Origin: Sapria himalayana
Lineage: Eukaryota > Streptophyta > Magnoliopsida > Malpighiales > Rafflesiaceae
Direction of reading: 5' to 3'
DNA: 64,000 bases
Assembly: GCA_029783825.1 (NCBI GenBank)
Contig: JAREIK010002618.1
Span: 218,737 to 282,736 of the forward strand
Below, one piece after another: positions 25,003-38,462 of this stretch (position 1 is its first letter; each line of letters opens with the position of its first letter). The position numbers were made by a program, and so were the translations under genes. The notes beneath the pieces are model-generated. The model ran no database searches. It saw nothing but the letters and a program-made list of their open reading frames with translations, and was not told the DNA's origin.

Positions 25003-28000
25003 ATATGACTATCTATTTTTATATTTATCTGTCTATCTATCTGTATAACTATTTGTTTATCAATTTATTTATCTATCTATCTTCATATCATCTATCTATC
25101 TGTGTATCTTTATGTGTGTGTGTGTGTGTGTATTTTTCTATCTATATATCTATCTATCTGTCTATCAATCTCTCGATTGATATGTCTATCTATCAATCAA
25201 TCAATCAGTCTTACAATATGTATATATATATATATATATCTATCTATATGTATATCAATCTATCTATCTATTTTCTATCTATCTATCTATCAATCAATCT
25301 ATATGTTTATTTATCAATCAATCTATCTATCTGTCTATCTATCTATCTATCTATCAATATATCTTTCTATCTCTCTATCAATCTATCAATCTATCAATCT
25401 ATTTGTCTATTTTTATTTCTATCCTTCTTTTTATCTTTCTGTATATCTTTGTATCTATCTAGATATCTATATGTATATCTATCTGTGTTTCTATCTATCT
25501 ATTTATATCTCTCTCTCATTTTGTCTATCTATCTGTCTATTATTATGTCTTTAAATCTATCTATCAATATGTTTAATAATTTATCTCTCAATCTGTCTAT
25601 CAATATGTATATCAATCAATCTATCAATGTGTTTTAAAATTTGTATATGAAAATGGCTATCAATCTATCTATCAATTTGTCGATCAATCTATCTATAATT
25701 CTATCTTTTTATCTTTCTATCTATTAATTTATCAATTTATATATCAATCAACCAATAAATCTATGTATTAATCTATCTATCAAATTGTCTATCAATATGT
25801 TTATAGAACTATTTATCATTCTATCTTTATATCTATCAATCTATTTATTATCTATTTATTTGTATATCTTTCTATCTATCTATGTATCTGTCTATGTATC
25901 TATCATTCTCTCTATCTATATATCTATCTATCTTTATGTATATCTATCTGTGTATTTATTAATCTATCTATATATCTGTCTATATATTTGTCTATCTATT
26001 TGTTAATCTTTATATCTATCTTTTTATCTATCAGTGCATCTATTTGTCTATCTACCTGTCTATCTATATGTTTATTTATCTATCTATCTATTTGTGTACC
26101 AATATTTCTATCTATCTATCTATCTACGTATCTTGGTATCTATCTATCTATCTAACTCTATATATACAAATCTTTAAATCTATCTTTATATCCATCTTTC
26201 TATCTAAATATCTGTTTATCTATCTATCTATCTATATATCTATCTATATCTCTACTTGTCTATCTATCTATCTATCTGATAGTCTATCTAATAATCTATC
26301 TATCTGGTTGTATATCTATCTTTGTCTCTATCTATATATCTTTTATCTATTTGTCTATCAATCTATCTATCTATCTATTAATCTATCTATCAATCTATCT
26401 ATCAATCTATCTATCAATCTGTCTATAAATCTATCTATTAATCTGTCTATCATTCTATATATCAATCATTCTTTCATTCTATCTATCAATCTGCCTATCA
26501 ATATGTCTATCATTATATATATATATATCTCTCTCTCTCTCTTTCTATCTATTAATTTATCTATATGAATATCAATCTGTCATTCAATCAATCTATCAAG
26601 CTATCAATCAATCAATCTATATATCTAATTATCTATCTGCCTATGAATCATTCTATCTATAAATCTATCAATCAATCTATATATCAAATTGTGTATCTAT
26701 TTGTCTATGAATCTTATTGTCTATGAATCTTTTTGTCTATTTGTCTGTCTATTTGTCTGTCTATTTATCTATTTATTTTTATATTTATCTATATGCATTT
26801 TTGTCTATCTAATAGTCTATTTATATGTCTATCTTTTTGCCTGCCTGCCTAACTATCTACCTCCCTGACTATCTATCTATATGTATATCTATTAATCAAT
26901 CAATTTGTCTGTCTGTCTGTATGTCAGTATATATATATATGTATGTGTCTTTCTATCTGTCGATCTATTTTTCTATCTGTATGTCTATATATTTATCTGT
27001 CTATATGCCTGTCTATCTATCTGTCTATCTATATTTCGATCTATCTATCTATCTATCTATTTTTCTATCTAACTTTCTTTCAAATAATCAATCTATCTAT
27101 ATGTCTGTCTATTTATCTTATTTCTATTAATCTATCTATTTATGTATCTATCTATTTATTTATTTATGTGTCTATCAATCAATCTATTTTTTTTATCTAT
27201 ATGTCTATGTAATAATCGATCTATTTATATGCATATCTATCTGTCTATCTAATTATCTATCTATCTATTTATATGTCATTTTATCAGTCTATATATCTAT
27301 CTATCTTTCTCTCTATCTATCTATCTATCTATTTATCTATGTATCTTTAAAACTATCTTTTTCTGGATCTTTCTATCTATTTGTCTATTTGTGTACCTAT
27401 TTTTGTATCTATCTATCTGTCTGTCTGTCTACATATCTATCTATCAATTTGTCTATTTATCTATGTAATAATTTGGTTATCTATTTATCTATATGTCTAT
27501 TTGTCTATATATATCTCTATCTATCTTTGTATCCATCTACCTATCTATTTATATGTTTATTTATCTATATATATATCTATCTATCTATCTATATGTCTAT
27601 CAATCTATCTTTCTATCAAATAATCTATCTATCTATCAATGTGTCAATCCATCAATATATTAATCTATGTGTGAATATATCTATCAATCTATCTAACTAT
27701 CTTCATATCTAACTTTTTATCTATCTGTATATCTACTTATCTATCTATCTATTTATATATTTGTTAATCTATATGTCAATCTATATCTCAATCTATATGT
27801 CAATCTATATATCTATTTTCTATCTAACTATATGTGTATCTATTTGTATATCCATCTAACTATATATATATCTCTATCTATATCTCTATGCATCTCTCAA
27901 ACAAAATGTCTATCTATTTTTCTATCAAAATTTCTATCAATATGTGATCAATAGATCTATCAAAATATCTATCAATTTGTCTATCTATCAATCTATTTAT

Positions 28001-31000
28001 ATATCACTATAACTATCTTTCTATCTATATGTCTATCTATCTGTCTATCTATCTATCTATTTTTCTATCTATCTCTATCTATCTATCTATATATCTATTT
28101 ATCTATCTATATATCTATCTGTCTATTTGTCTATCTATATCTCTATCTCTTTCTCAATATATTTGTCTTCTATCTATTTATCGATCTTATTTTAATCTAT
28201 CTATCAATTTGTATATCAATATGTCTATCATTATCTTAATAAATCAATCAATCTATCTGTCTATCTATTTGTCTATTTATCTATCTATCTATCTTTTTTT
28301 CTATCTAGATGTCTATCTATCTACCTATCTATTTATTTGTCTATCTCTCAGTTTATCTATCAGACTATCAATTTATCTATCAAACAATCAATGTATCTAT
28401 GTATCTATATGTCTATATATCTATATATCTATTTTTCTATCTATCTATCTATATTTCTATCTATCTATATATCAATCAATCTATCTAACTATGTGTCAAT
28501 CAATCAATCTATCTATATATTTATTTATATATCATTCTATCTATTTGTCTATATAGATTTCTATCAATTTGTCTATCTATCTATCTATCTTACTATCTAG
28601 CAATCTATTAATCTATCTATCTATTTGTCTATCTATCTATCTATCGATCTCTCTATCAATTTGTATATATATCTATATATCTATGTATCTAACTAACTAA
28701 CTAACTATCTATTTATTTATTTGTCTATCTATCTATCAATCAATATATCTATCAATCTATCAATCAATATATCTATCAATCTATCAATCAATCAATTAAT
28801 CTATCACTCTATCATTCTAATTTTCAAAATGTCTATCAATCTATATATCTATTTATCGATCAATCTATTGATCCATCTATTGATCAATCTATCTATCTAT
28901 CTTTGTGTCTATCTATCTATCTATATATCGATATATTTGTCTATCTATATGTCTATCTATATGTCTATCTATTTGTCTTTCAATTTGTCTATCTATCTAT
29001 CTATCTATCTATATGTCTATCTATCCATATATCTATTTGTCTATATATCTATGTATCTATAAATCAATCTTTCTAAGTTTCTCTCTATAAGACTATCTAT
29101 CTACTCTCTTTTCTATCTATCTATCTATCGATCAATCTTTCAATCAATCAGTATATCTAATTTGTCTATCTATCTGTCTATCTATCTATCTATATAACTA
29201 ACTATATATTTGTCTATCAAACTTTCTTTCTATCAACCAATCTATCTGTGTATCAATGTGTCTATCAATCTATGTGTCAATATATCTATCAATCAATCTA
29301 TCTATCTATCTATCTATATATCTATGTGTTTGTCTATTTATCTATTTATTTATATGTCTATTTATCTTTAAATCTATATTTCAATCAATATGTCTAACAA
29401 TATGTCTATATATCTATCTATCTATCTATTTATCTATAAATCTATTTGTATATCTATCTTCCGATCTAAATCACTATCAACCTCTCAATCTATTTGTTTG
29501 TCAATCTGTCTATCTATCTTTCTATCAATCTGTCTATCTATCATTCTATCTAACTTTCAATCTTTCTTTCTTTCTTTCTATCTATCTCTCTATCTTTTTC
29601 TCAATATATTTGTCTATCTATCTATCTATATATTTATAAATCTATTTATCAATTTGTCTATCTATATGTATATCATTCTGTCAATAAATTTGTATATCTA
29701 TCTGTCAATCTATCTATCTATCTATCATCTAACTTTCTATCCTCTATCTATTTGTTTATCTATTTATCTATCTATCTGACTATCAATCTATCTTTAAAAC
29801 TGTCTAAAAAACTATTAATGTATCTATGTATCTATCTATCTATATATTTAATTGTCTCTTTATCTATCTATCTATCTATATTTCTTTCCATGTTTTTATC
29901 TATTTGTCACTATATGTGTCTAACTATTTATCTATCAATATTTCTATCTATTTATCTATCAATAATTCTATCTATCAGTCTATCTATTTATCTATCTATC
30001 ATATTATCTATCTATCTATCTATCTATTTATCTATCTATCTATATATCTATCTATCTATTTGTATGTTTGTCTGTCTATCTAACTATCAATATTTTTATC
30101 TATCCATCTGTCTATCTATATGTCAATTTATTTGTCTATCTATATATCTATCAATCAATCTATAAATCTATGAATCAATCTGTCTATCAATCAATCTATC
30201 AATCTATGAATCAATCTATTTATCAAACTATCTATCTATCTATCATTCTACTTTTTAAAATATCTATTAATCATTTTATCAATATATCAATCAATCTGTA
30301 TATAAATCTCTCTATTTATATATCTGTCTATTTATATATCTTTCTATCTATCTATCTATCTGTTTGTCTATCTATTTTTCTTTCCATGTCTATCTATCGT
30401 CTCTCTATCTATATTTGTATTTGTCTATATATCTATCTATCTATCAGCCTATCTATCTAACTATCAATATGTAATACAATCTATCTATCTCTCTATCTAT
30501 CTATTTATCTATCTATATGTCTATCTTTCTATCTTGCAATCTATATATTCAATCTATCTATCTATCTGTGTATATATATATATTAATGTATCTATCAATC
30601 TAATGATCAATTTGTTTATCAATCAATCAATCAATCTATCTATCTTTTTATCATTCAGTATATATTTGAATTTATCTAATGTCCATCAATTTAACTACAA
30701 TCTTTCTATAATCTATATATCTATTTGTGTGTGTGTCTGTGTGTATATATATATATCTGTCTCTATCTATTTGGCAATCTATCTATCAATCTATATATCA
30801 ATCTACATATCTATCGATCTATCTATCTATCTATATATCTAACTATCAATCTATCTATCTATCTATCTATCGATCTATCTATCTATCTATATATATAACT
30901 ATCAATATATCAATCTATCTATTTGTCTATCTATCTATCTATCTAATTATCTATCTCTCTATCTAATTATCTATCACTTTGTTTATCAATCTATTTATTA

Positions 31001-33952
31001 ATCTATTAATCAATCTATCCAACAATCTATCTATTAATCTGGCTATCAATCTATTTATCAATTTGTCTATCATTCTGTCTATAAATCTCTCTATCTATAA
31101 TCTATTGATATATTTATATATTTCTCTATTTGCCTTTATATTTACATATCTATCTATATGTCTATCTATTTATCTATATATATATGTATTTCTATCTATT
31201 TATCAATCTATCTGTTTACTAGTCTATCAATCTGTTTAATAATCTATCTGTCAAACTTTCCAACTATATATCAATCTATTTGTCTATGTATCGATCTATC
31301 TGTTTGTCTATCTATCTTTCTGTCGATCAATTAATCTTTCTATCTCTTTAACTATCTATATATCTATCTATCTATTTAATTGACTTTTTATTTATCTAAT
31401 TGTTAGATAGATATATATATATATATATCTAAATCTCTACCAATTTGTCTACCCTTCTATCTATCTATCTATTTATCTTTCTTTTTTGATAAATTTGTGT
31501 ATTTATCTATCTATCTATTTGTCAATCTATTTGTCTATTTATTTGGTTTTATATATATATATATATATATATTTATTTATTTATTTATTTATGTATTTAT
31601 TTATTTATTTATGTCTATCTATCTTTCTATATATTTGTCTATTTATCTATCTATCTATCATTATGTCTTTCTATCTAATAATCTATCTATATATTTGTAT
31701 ATCTATTTGTCTATCCATCTATCTATCTTTTGTCTATCTATATATCTATCCATCTGACTATCTATCTGACTATCTATCTGACTATCTATCAGATTATCTA
31801 TCTGACAATCTATCTGTCTATCTATCCATCAATTGGTCTATCTATCTATCTCTCTATAAATTTGTCGATCAATCTATCTATGAATATATTTATCAATTTG
31901 TCTATCAATCTACTTATCATTCTATCTATCTATCTATCTATTTATCAATCCTTTCTATTATCCTTTCTATTTATCTACATATCAATATATCTTTTAATCT
32001 TTCTATAAATCCATCTATCATTCTATCTAAACTTTTGTCTATCTATCTGTCTATCTATCTATTTATATATTTATCTATCTATCTATCTATCTATCTATCA
32101 ATTTGTCTATCTATCAGACTATCAATCAATCAATCAATCTGTCTATCAATGTGTATATCTATCTGACTATCTATCTGTTTTTCTGTTTTATGTTTGTTTG
32201 TCTGTTTGTTAGTATGTTTGTCTATATATCTTTATACTTGTATATTTATATGTTTGTCTGCAAGCCTTCCCGACTAAATACCTGCCTGAATATCTATATG
32301 TCTATCTAACTATCAGTCTATCTTTTTGTCTATCTAACTACCAGTCTATGTTTTTGTCTATCAATATGTGTGTATGTAGATCTAAATGTTTTCTTGTCTA
32401 TTTATCTATTTGCATGTCTATATATTTGTTTGTTTGTCTATATCTATTTCTATCGGTATATGTAGATCTAAATGTATCTATTTTTTATATATCTATTAAT
32501 CTATTTATGTATCTATATGTATATCCATCTATCCTTATTTATTTATTTCTATCTATCTGTCTATCTATCTATTTATCAATATGTCAATCGATCAATCTAT
32601 CAATATATCTTTCTATATATCTATTTGTGCATTTATCTATTTATCTATTTATCTATATATCTGTTTATCTATCTGTCTATCTACCTATCTATATATATGT
32701 TTATCTATCTATTTGTCTGCTTATCTTTCTATATATCTATTTGTGTAACTTTTTATCGTTCTCTTGTTCTATATATTTTTCTATCTATCTATCTATCTAA
32801 CAATCAATCAATCTATCTATCTATCTATCTATATGTCTGTCTGTCTTTCTATCTATTTATCAATCTATTTATCTATCTATTTATCAATCAATCTATCTAT
32901 CTATCTAAATATCTATTAGTCCATTTATCTATTTGTCTATCGATCTATCTTTATATCTATTTGTCTATCTAATAATCTATCTATCAATCTATATATTTAT
33001 CAGTGTATAAATCGATCTATTTATCTGTCTATCTATCTAAAAATCTAACTATCTATCAATCTGTCTATCTATCTATCTTTCAATCTATCTATAAATTTAT
33101 CAATCAATCTATCTATCTATCTATTTAATAATCTATTTATTATTTTGCCTATAATTCTATCTATAATTTGTCTATCGATCTATCTATCAATATGTCTATC
33201 AATATATCTATCAATCTATGTATCATTTTGTCTATCAATATATCTATCATTTTGTCTATTAATATGTCTATCAATCTATCTATCAATCTGTCTATCTATC
33301 AAACTATTAATTTGTCTATAAATCTAACTATCAAATTATATATCTTTATGTATATCTGTCTCTTTGTCTATCTATCAATCTTTATATCTGTCTATCTTTT
33401 TGTCTATATATCTATCTATCTATTTAAATATCCATTTGTCTATCAATCTATCTTCATTCTGTCTATCAATCTTTCTATCTATCTTCTATCAATATATTTA
33501 TCAAATTTAATTATCCATCATTCTTTCTAACTATCTATATATGTATATATGAATATATCTATCTCTCTAATCTATCAATTTGTCAATCAAACTTTCAATC
33601 AATCAATCAATCAATCTATTAATCAAATAATCTATCTATCAATAAATCTATCTATCAATCTGTATAACAATATCTTTATCAATCTGTATATCTATATGTT
33701 GATCTACTTTTCTATATATCTATCTATTTATATGTTGATCTATCTGTATATCTATATGTCTATCAATATATATATCTATCTACTTATCTATCTGCCTATT
33801 TATATGCTTATCTACCTACCTACCTACCTATCTATCTATCTATATTTCTATCTATTTATCTATCAATCTATCAATCAATATGTCTATCAATCTATATATA
33901 AATATATCTATCAATTAGTTTATAAATCTATATATCTTTTTGTAGACTAATG

Positions 33953-33984
<32 letters not shown>

Positions 33985-34030
<46 letters not shown>
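33985..34030. repeat. (TG)23 microsatellite inside the array
   Basis: Twenty-three uninterrupted TG units flanked on both sides by TCTA repeats. Confidence 0.95.
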
Positions 34031-34037
<7 letters not shown>

Positions 34038-34571
34038 CTGTGTATCTACTTGTCTATCTATTTGTCTATCTATCTATTTATAAATATGTCTATCAATTGG
34101 TCAATCAATCAATCAATCTATCTATTAAAATATTTTTATATCTATCAATATATTTGTTTATCTATATGTCTATATATCTATGTATCTATGTATCTATCTA
34201 GCTTTCTATCTATCTATCTATCTATCTATTAGTCTATCTATTTGTCTATCAATCTATTTCTCAATCTATCTCTCAAATTATCAATCAAACTATCTATCAA
34301 TCTTCCTATCAATATATCTATCATTCTATCTACAAATCTTGCGATCTTTCTATGTATCTATCTATCCATCTGTCTGTCTGTCGATTTATCTATTTATATC
34401 TCTATTTGTCTATCTATTTGTTTGTCGATCTATCTATCATTATATCTCTGTTTTTCTGCCTATCTATTTGTCTATCTATCTATCTATTTATATATCTATC
34501 TTTCTTTCTATCAATCTATCATTCTATATATCTATCTTTATATTTGACTATCTATTTGCCTATCTATCTAT

Positions 34572-34576
34572 CTATC
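34572..34576. repeat. Target-site duplication of the LTR element, left copy
   Basis: CTATC abuts the left LTR and is matched by CTATC at 40,499-40,503. In tetranucleotide DNA a 5-base match can occur by chance, but its placement directly against both LTR ends is as expected. Confidence 0.7.
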
Positions 34577-35301
34577 TGATGCGTGTGTGGGCGAGTGATT
34601 CCAAGCAAAAAATTTAAAATTCCAGGATGGAATGATTTCGAAATAAATGGGCGTAACTACCTCAATACATGTCGAATTGACCCGATTCAAAAAGCCATAG
34701 ATCAAGGATTCGTAGATCTACAACTTTAGTGTTTACAGTATCCCCAAATAAGCTTTGTGGAGTGAGCGATTCTTGGAAGAATTGGATGAGTCACTATGTG
34801 TTGTGGGATGTTTGTAATTCGGGATAAATACAATTCACCACCTAGGTTTAAAAGAAATTCTACCTACCAAAGATAAAGAACTGTTTGATTCACCACCAAC
34901 GATGTTGGATAAAGAATCAAGATAATAATTCAACTCACAATGAGGAACTTTCATTCATTCAAAAAGAATTACCCTTACAGATGAGAATGTCTTTTTATAT
35001 AGAGATTAGACTCAAAATAAAAATATAAAAAAAAATCAAAAAAAATAAAAAAATAAAAAAATAAAAAAAATGGGAAATAGGAGTCTTCTCTTCAGCCTTG
35101 AAATTCGTCCACCCATAATAACCCGCAAATATCTACTTCCAAAGAACATTAAATCACTATGGAAATTATCTAAATAACTCCTTTTTTATATAGCATCGAT
35201 CAGTAAAGAATTTTAATATTGGTAGTGATAGTGGATGTTTTGCCGAAGGAATCTGCTCAGAACTAAAGGATTGATTAGCAGTCTTGAATGCTCTCGCATC
35301 A
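34577..35301 (-). repeat. 3' LTR of the gypsy element
   Basis: It starts TGATGC and ends GCATCA on the + strand. It is the partner of the right LTR but lacks about 66 bp corresponding to roughly 40,350-40,415. An A-rich tract at 35,025-35,070 and the block that reads TATATAAAAAG on the minus strand near 35,000 are shared by both LTRs. Confidence 0.92.
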
Positions 35302-35480
35302 TTCTCCCTGGGTTGCTTGAGATTTATCGTCAAATCTGGTAAGTCTTCATCCTCCAAGTATAAAGAAAGAGCACCAACATTAAAAGTTGCTAAAACTCCA
35401 TATTCTCCAAGAAGATCAATCTTGTAAGCATTTTTGCCAATTCTCTCGAGAACTTTAAATGGACCGGCAGCTCTAGGCAT
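35166..35480 (-). pseudogene. Gypsy polyprotein C-terminal tail crossing into the LTR
   Basis: A 104-codon open stretch. The first part, AAGPFKVLERIGKNAYKIDL and GEYGVLATFNVGALS, is the conserved segment after the integrase core in plant gypsy polyproteins. It then runs through an acidic stretch to position 35,301 and continues 45 codons inside the 3' LTR. No aromatic-cage chromodomain is evident. The overlap of the reading frame with the LTR is seen directly. CRM-type elements are known for this arrangement, but a related lineage without a chromodomain is equally possible. Confidence 0.75.
35302..35309 (-). promoter_or_regulatory. Polypurine tract of the gypsy element
   Basis: AGGGAGAA on the minus strand lies immediately upstream of the 3' LTR in element orientation. 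This is the position where plus-strand DNA synthesis is primed. Confidence 0.65.
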
Positions 35481-35599
35481 AAGCTTGTTCTTCCACTGGG
35501 AAGGAAATCTTTCCTTCCTTAATTATAACCACACAAGATCACCTGGCTGGAAATGAGCCTTGTTCCGATGTTTATTAGCTTTCTTCTTATAAAACTCAT

Positions 35600-36480
35600 T
35601 AGCCTTCTCGATCTTGCTTCGAATCTACTCATGGAGTTTTTTTATTGATTTAGTTTGCTCTTTGCCATCAAAGTTCAATTGTGAATTGGATGGAATAGGA
35701 ATTAAATCAATCGGTGTGAGCGGATTGATTCCATACACAGCTTTGAAAGATGATCGACCAATAGTATAACTTGGTGATCGATTATAAGTGAACTCAGCAT
35801 GTGCAAGCTTCAAATCCCAATCTTTTTGAGATTTACTAACCATTCCTCGAAGCAATATAGTGAGAGTGCAATTGGTTACCTCCATTTGGCCATCGGTTTG
35901 AAGATGACAAGTGGTACTGAATAAAAGTCTGATCCCAAACATTCTCCATTAGGTCTTCCAAAAAAAACTTAAAAACTTAGAATCACGATCAAATACAATG
36001 CTATTCGGTACTCCATGAAGGCAAATGATCTCCTTAAAATAATGATCAGCCACATGAGATGCATCATTCTTCTTGTGACATGGAATAAAATGAGCCATTT
36101 TAGAAAACTGATCAACAACCACCATAATGACATCTTTTCCCCTCCGAGTTCTTGGAAGAGCCACAATATAATCCATGCTCACATCTTCCCAAGGCTGTAA
36201 TGGTACTGGAAGGGGAGTATATAGTATTTGATGGAAATGACTCTTTGCTCTTTGACAAGTTGCACACCTCAAGATGATAGCACGTACGTCTCCACTCATC
36301 TTTGGCCATTAAAAGTGCTCTTGAAAGATTTCAAGAGTTTTGTTCATGCCGAAGTGATCAGCCAAACCTCCACCATGTGCTTCGCGGATCAACAATTCTC
36401 TAAATGAACTCTTCAGCACTCATAATTGATGTCCCTTGAAAAGAAAACCATGTTGGATAGAATATGTACCTTGAATTCCA
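35600..36480 (-). pseudogene. Gypsy integrase domain, frameshifted
   Basis: The HHCC zinc-binding region reads as REAHGGGLADHFG followed by RCATCQRAK (36,240-36,400). The catalytic core shows [15 protein letters not shown] (first Asp) and [14 protein letters not shown] (second Asp) in the open stretch 35,949-36,299. The third acidic residue lies in CHLQTDGQMEVTN in a separate frame (35,625-35,942). The frame breaks near 35,945 and a stop separates the zinc finger from the core. All three catalytic residues are still encoded, but not in one frame. In life this enzyme inserts the element's DNA into the host chromosome. Confidence 0.88.
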
Positions 36481-36499
36481 TGTTTGCAACTATCGATAA

Positions 36500-36960
36500 T
36501 AGTAGAGAACTCTGGGTCTTCAGAATATAGTTCTTTCATGGATTGAAAACCAAGAATTCTAGAATTAAGAACAACAAGCATAGAGTATCTTGACAAAGCA
36601 TCTGCAACAACATTAGTATGGCCAAGTTTATACTTAGAAACGAAAAAAAAAGATTGATGAAATTTTACTCAATTGGCATGTCTTGAGTTGAGCTTGCGTT
36701 GGCCACTAATAAACTTCAAAGCTTCATAATCAGAATGAAGTACAAACTATTTAGGCCTCAAATAATGACTCCAATGATCAAGAGCTATCACAATGGTGTA
36801 GAACTCCTTATCATAAGTTGAGTAGTTCTTCTTCGAATCAATTAACTTTTCACTGAAATATGAAAATGGCCTTTGTTCTTGAACTAGAATAGCTCCAATG
36901 CCAACTCCACTTGCATCAGATTCAACTTCAAATACTTTGTCAAAATTAGGAAGGGCAAGA
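36500..36960 (-). pseudogene. Gypsy RNase H domain
   Basis: In broken minus-strand frames one reads [19 protein letters not shown] near 36,880-36,940, FSYFSEKL near 36,860, NYSTYDKE near 36,820, HSDYEALKF near 36,730 and NVVADALSRYS near 36,600. These are the ordered motifs of the RNase H of plant gypsy elements, which removes the RNA template. A frameshift joins it imperfectly to the reverse transcriptase stretch ending at 36,884. Confidence 0.85.
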
Positions 36961-38060
36961 ATGTGGGACTCACATAGCTTTTGTTTGATGAGTTCAAAAG
37001 CATCATGAGCAGCTCTTGTCCATTCAAAAGTACGCTTCTTAACAAAATAATTGTACTGGAATTCTTCACAAAATGATGATGGAAAGAAGCAAGGCTATGA
37101 AAACTCCTTACATCGGTGATGGATATTGGAACTGGCCAGGTTTTCATTGCATCCACCTTCAATTGATCAATGGAAATTCCATCTTTTGAAACTACATATC
37201 CATGGAATATAATACTGGAAGAGAAGAATTCACACTTCTCCATTTTGGCATAAAGCTTATGTTCTCTCAAGGATTTAAAGACCTGTTTCAAATGAGAAAT
37301 ATGTTCCTCCCCACTTCGACTATAAACAAGGATATCGTCAAAGTATAGAAAAAAAAACCAATCAACAAAGGAATGAAGAACCTCATTCATAAGCCTCATG
37401 AAAGTACTTGGAGCATTAGAAAGTCCGAATGGCATAACCACCCATTCATATAGACCTCCCTTAGTCTTGAAGGCTGTTTTCGACTCATCTCCTTCTCACA
37501 TTCGGATTTGGTGATAGCCACTTCACAAATCTATCTTTGAAAACACAGTAGAGCCATATAATTCATCAAGCATATCATCATGTCTAGGTACAAAATACCT
37601 ATAATTAATAATGATGTTGTTAATGGCTCGGCCATCGACACACATTCTGAATGTTCCATCCTTCTTTGGTACGAGTAGAGCTAGAACAAAACATGGGCTC
37701 ATACTTTCTAGAACATATCCATAGTTGATAAGTTCATTGACTTGTCTTTGCAACTCTTTTGTTTCCTCTGCATTGCATCTATATGATGCTTTGTTCGGTA
37801 AAGAGACATCAGGTAGCAGGTCAATTTGGTGCTTAATACCTCTTATTGGATGTAATCTAGATTGCAATTCTTCGAGGAACACATCTGCAAAGTCTTTTAA
37901 CAAGGAATGCATTTTCAGATGTATATGTATCTCTTTATCACTCATTTTCTCTACCATAAGCAAAGAAAATACATTTTTCTGTTTGGTAATGGCTCTCTCA
38001 ACCTGTGTTTCACTCAAGAAAAGATTTTCCTTACTAGTGTTTCCCTCCCCAAGTTGATTT
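36884..38060 (-). pseudogene. Gypsy reverse transcriptase, two in-frame stops and a frameshift
   Basis: The N-terminal part (to 37,523) carries GIKHQIDLLPDVSLPN, ETKELQRQVNELI and PKKDGTFRMCVDGRAINN. The usual Cys in the last motif (MCVDCRAINN) is Gly. The catalytic part (37,441-36,884) carries [17 protein letters not shown] and YFDDILVYS, the metal-binding Asp pair. The 80 bp between them stay in phase but contain two TGA codons (around 37,518 and 37,490), one where CGA is usual. After [14 protein letters not shown] the frame shifts. The domain copies the element RNA into DNA. Confidence 0.9.
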
Positions 38061-38460
38061 TGATGTATCATGCTTGGTCTCAAAGATTCAAGAGTAATAC
38101 ATTTTCGTTCCTTGTGAAAAGAGTATGTGTTTTTATGCCCATCATATACTGCCTTTCTATCATATTGCCAAGGTCTACCTAAAAACAAGTAACAAGCATT
38201 CATGAGAATAACATCGCGCAAAACTTCATCTCGATAATTTTTCCCAATGGTAAATGATATAAATGCTCATTTGGTTACCTTCACATCACTTCTTTTGCTA
38301 AGCCACTGAAGCTTGTAAGGTTGAGGATGTTTCGATGTTGGTAGCTTTAGTTTTCAATCATGGGTGTCGAGGCAACATTGGTGCAGCTTCCTCCATCGAT
38401 AATCATCGTACACACCTCTCCAATGGGCGTGGAAGATGTTCTCCCTTTTCCCTCTCTTCA
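38060..38460 (-). pseudogene. Gypsy aspartic protease domain, broken
   Basis: MIIDGGSCTNVAS near 38,375-38,415 is the active-site stretch (Asp-Gly-Gly-Ser in this family). After frame breaks the tail reads NACYLFLGRPWQYDRKAVYD and GHKNTYSFHKER (38,110-38,200), conserved in plant gypsy elements. In an intact element it would process the polyprotein. Antisense frames over this part are shadows. Confidence 0.85.
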
Positions 38461-38462
38461 GA

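Larger units (their letters stand above)
16661..34576 (+). repeat. Giant degenerate TCTA array, left part (17.9 kb)
   Basis: Almost unbroken TCTA-based DNA with recurrent variants TCTATTTG, TCTATATG, TCTATCAA and TCTGTCTA. Dinucleotide tracts are embedded (TA near 17,376, 20,797, 21,640, 23,408, 23,880 and 24,950; GT at 19,509-19,554, 25,113-25,130 and 33,985-34,030). The polarity is constant. It is interrupted at 34,576/34,577 by the LTR element and resumes at 40,499. Open frames of 60-226 codons in all three + frames are compositional artefacts. Twelve-base sub-periods and longer shared blocks show higher-order organisation (see findings). Confidence 0.97.
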
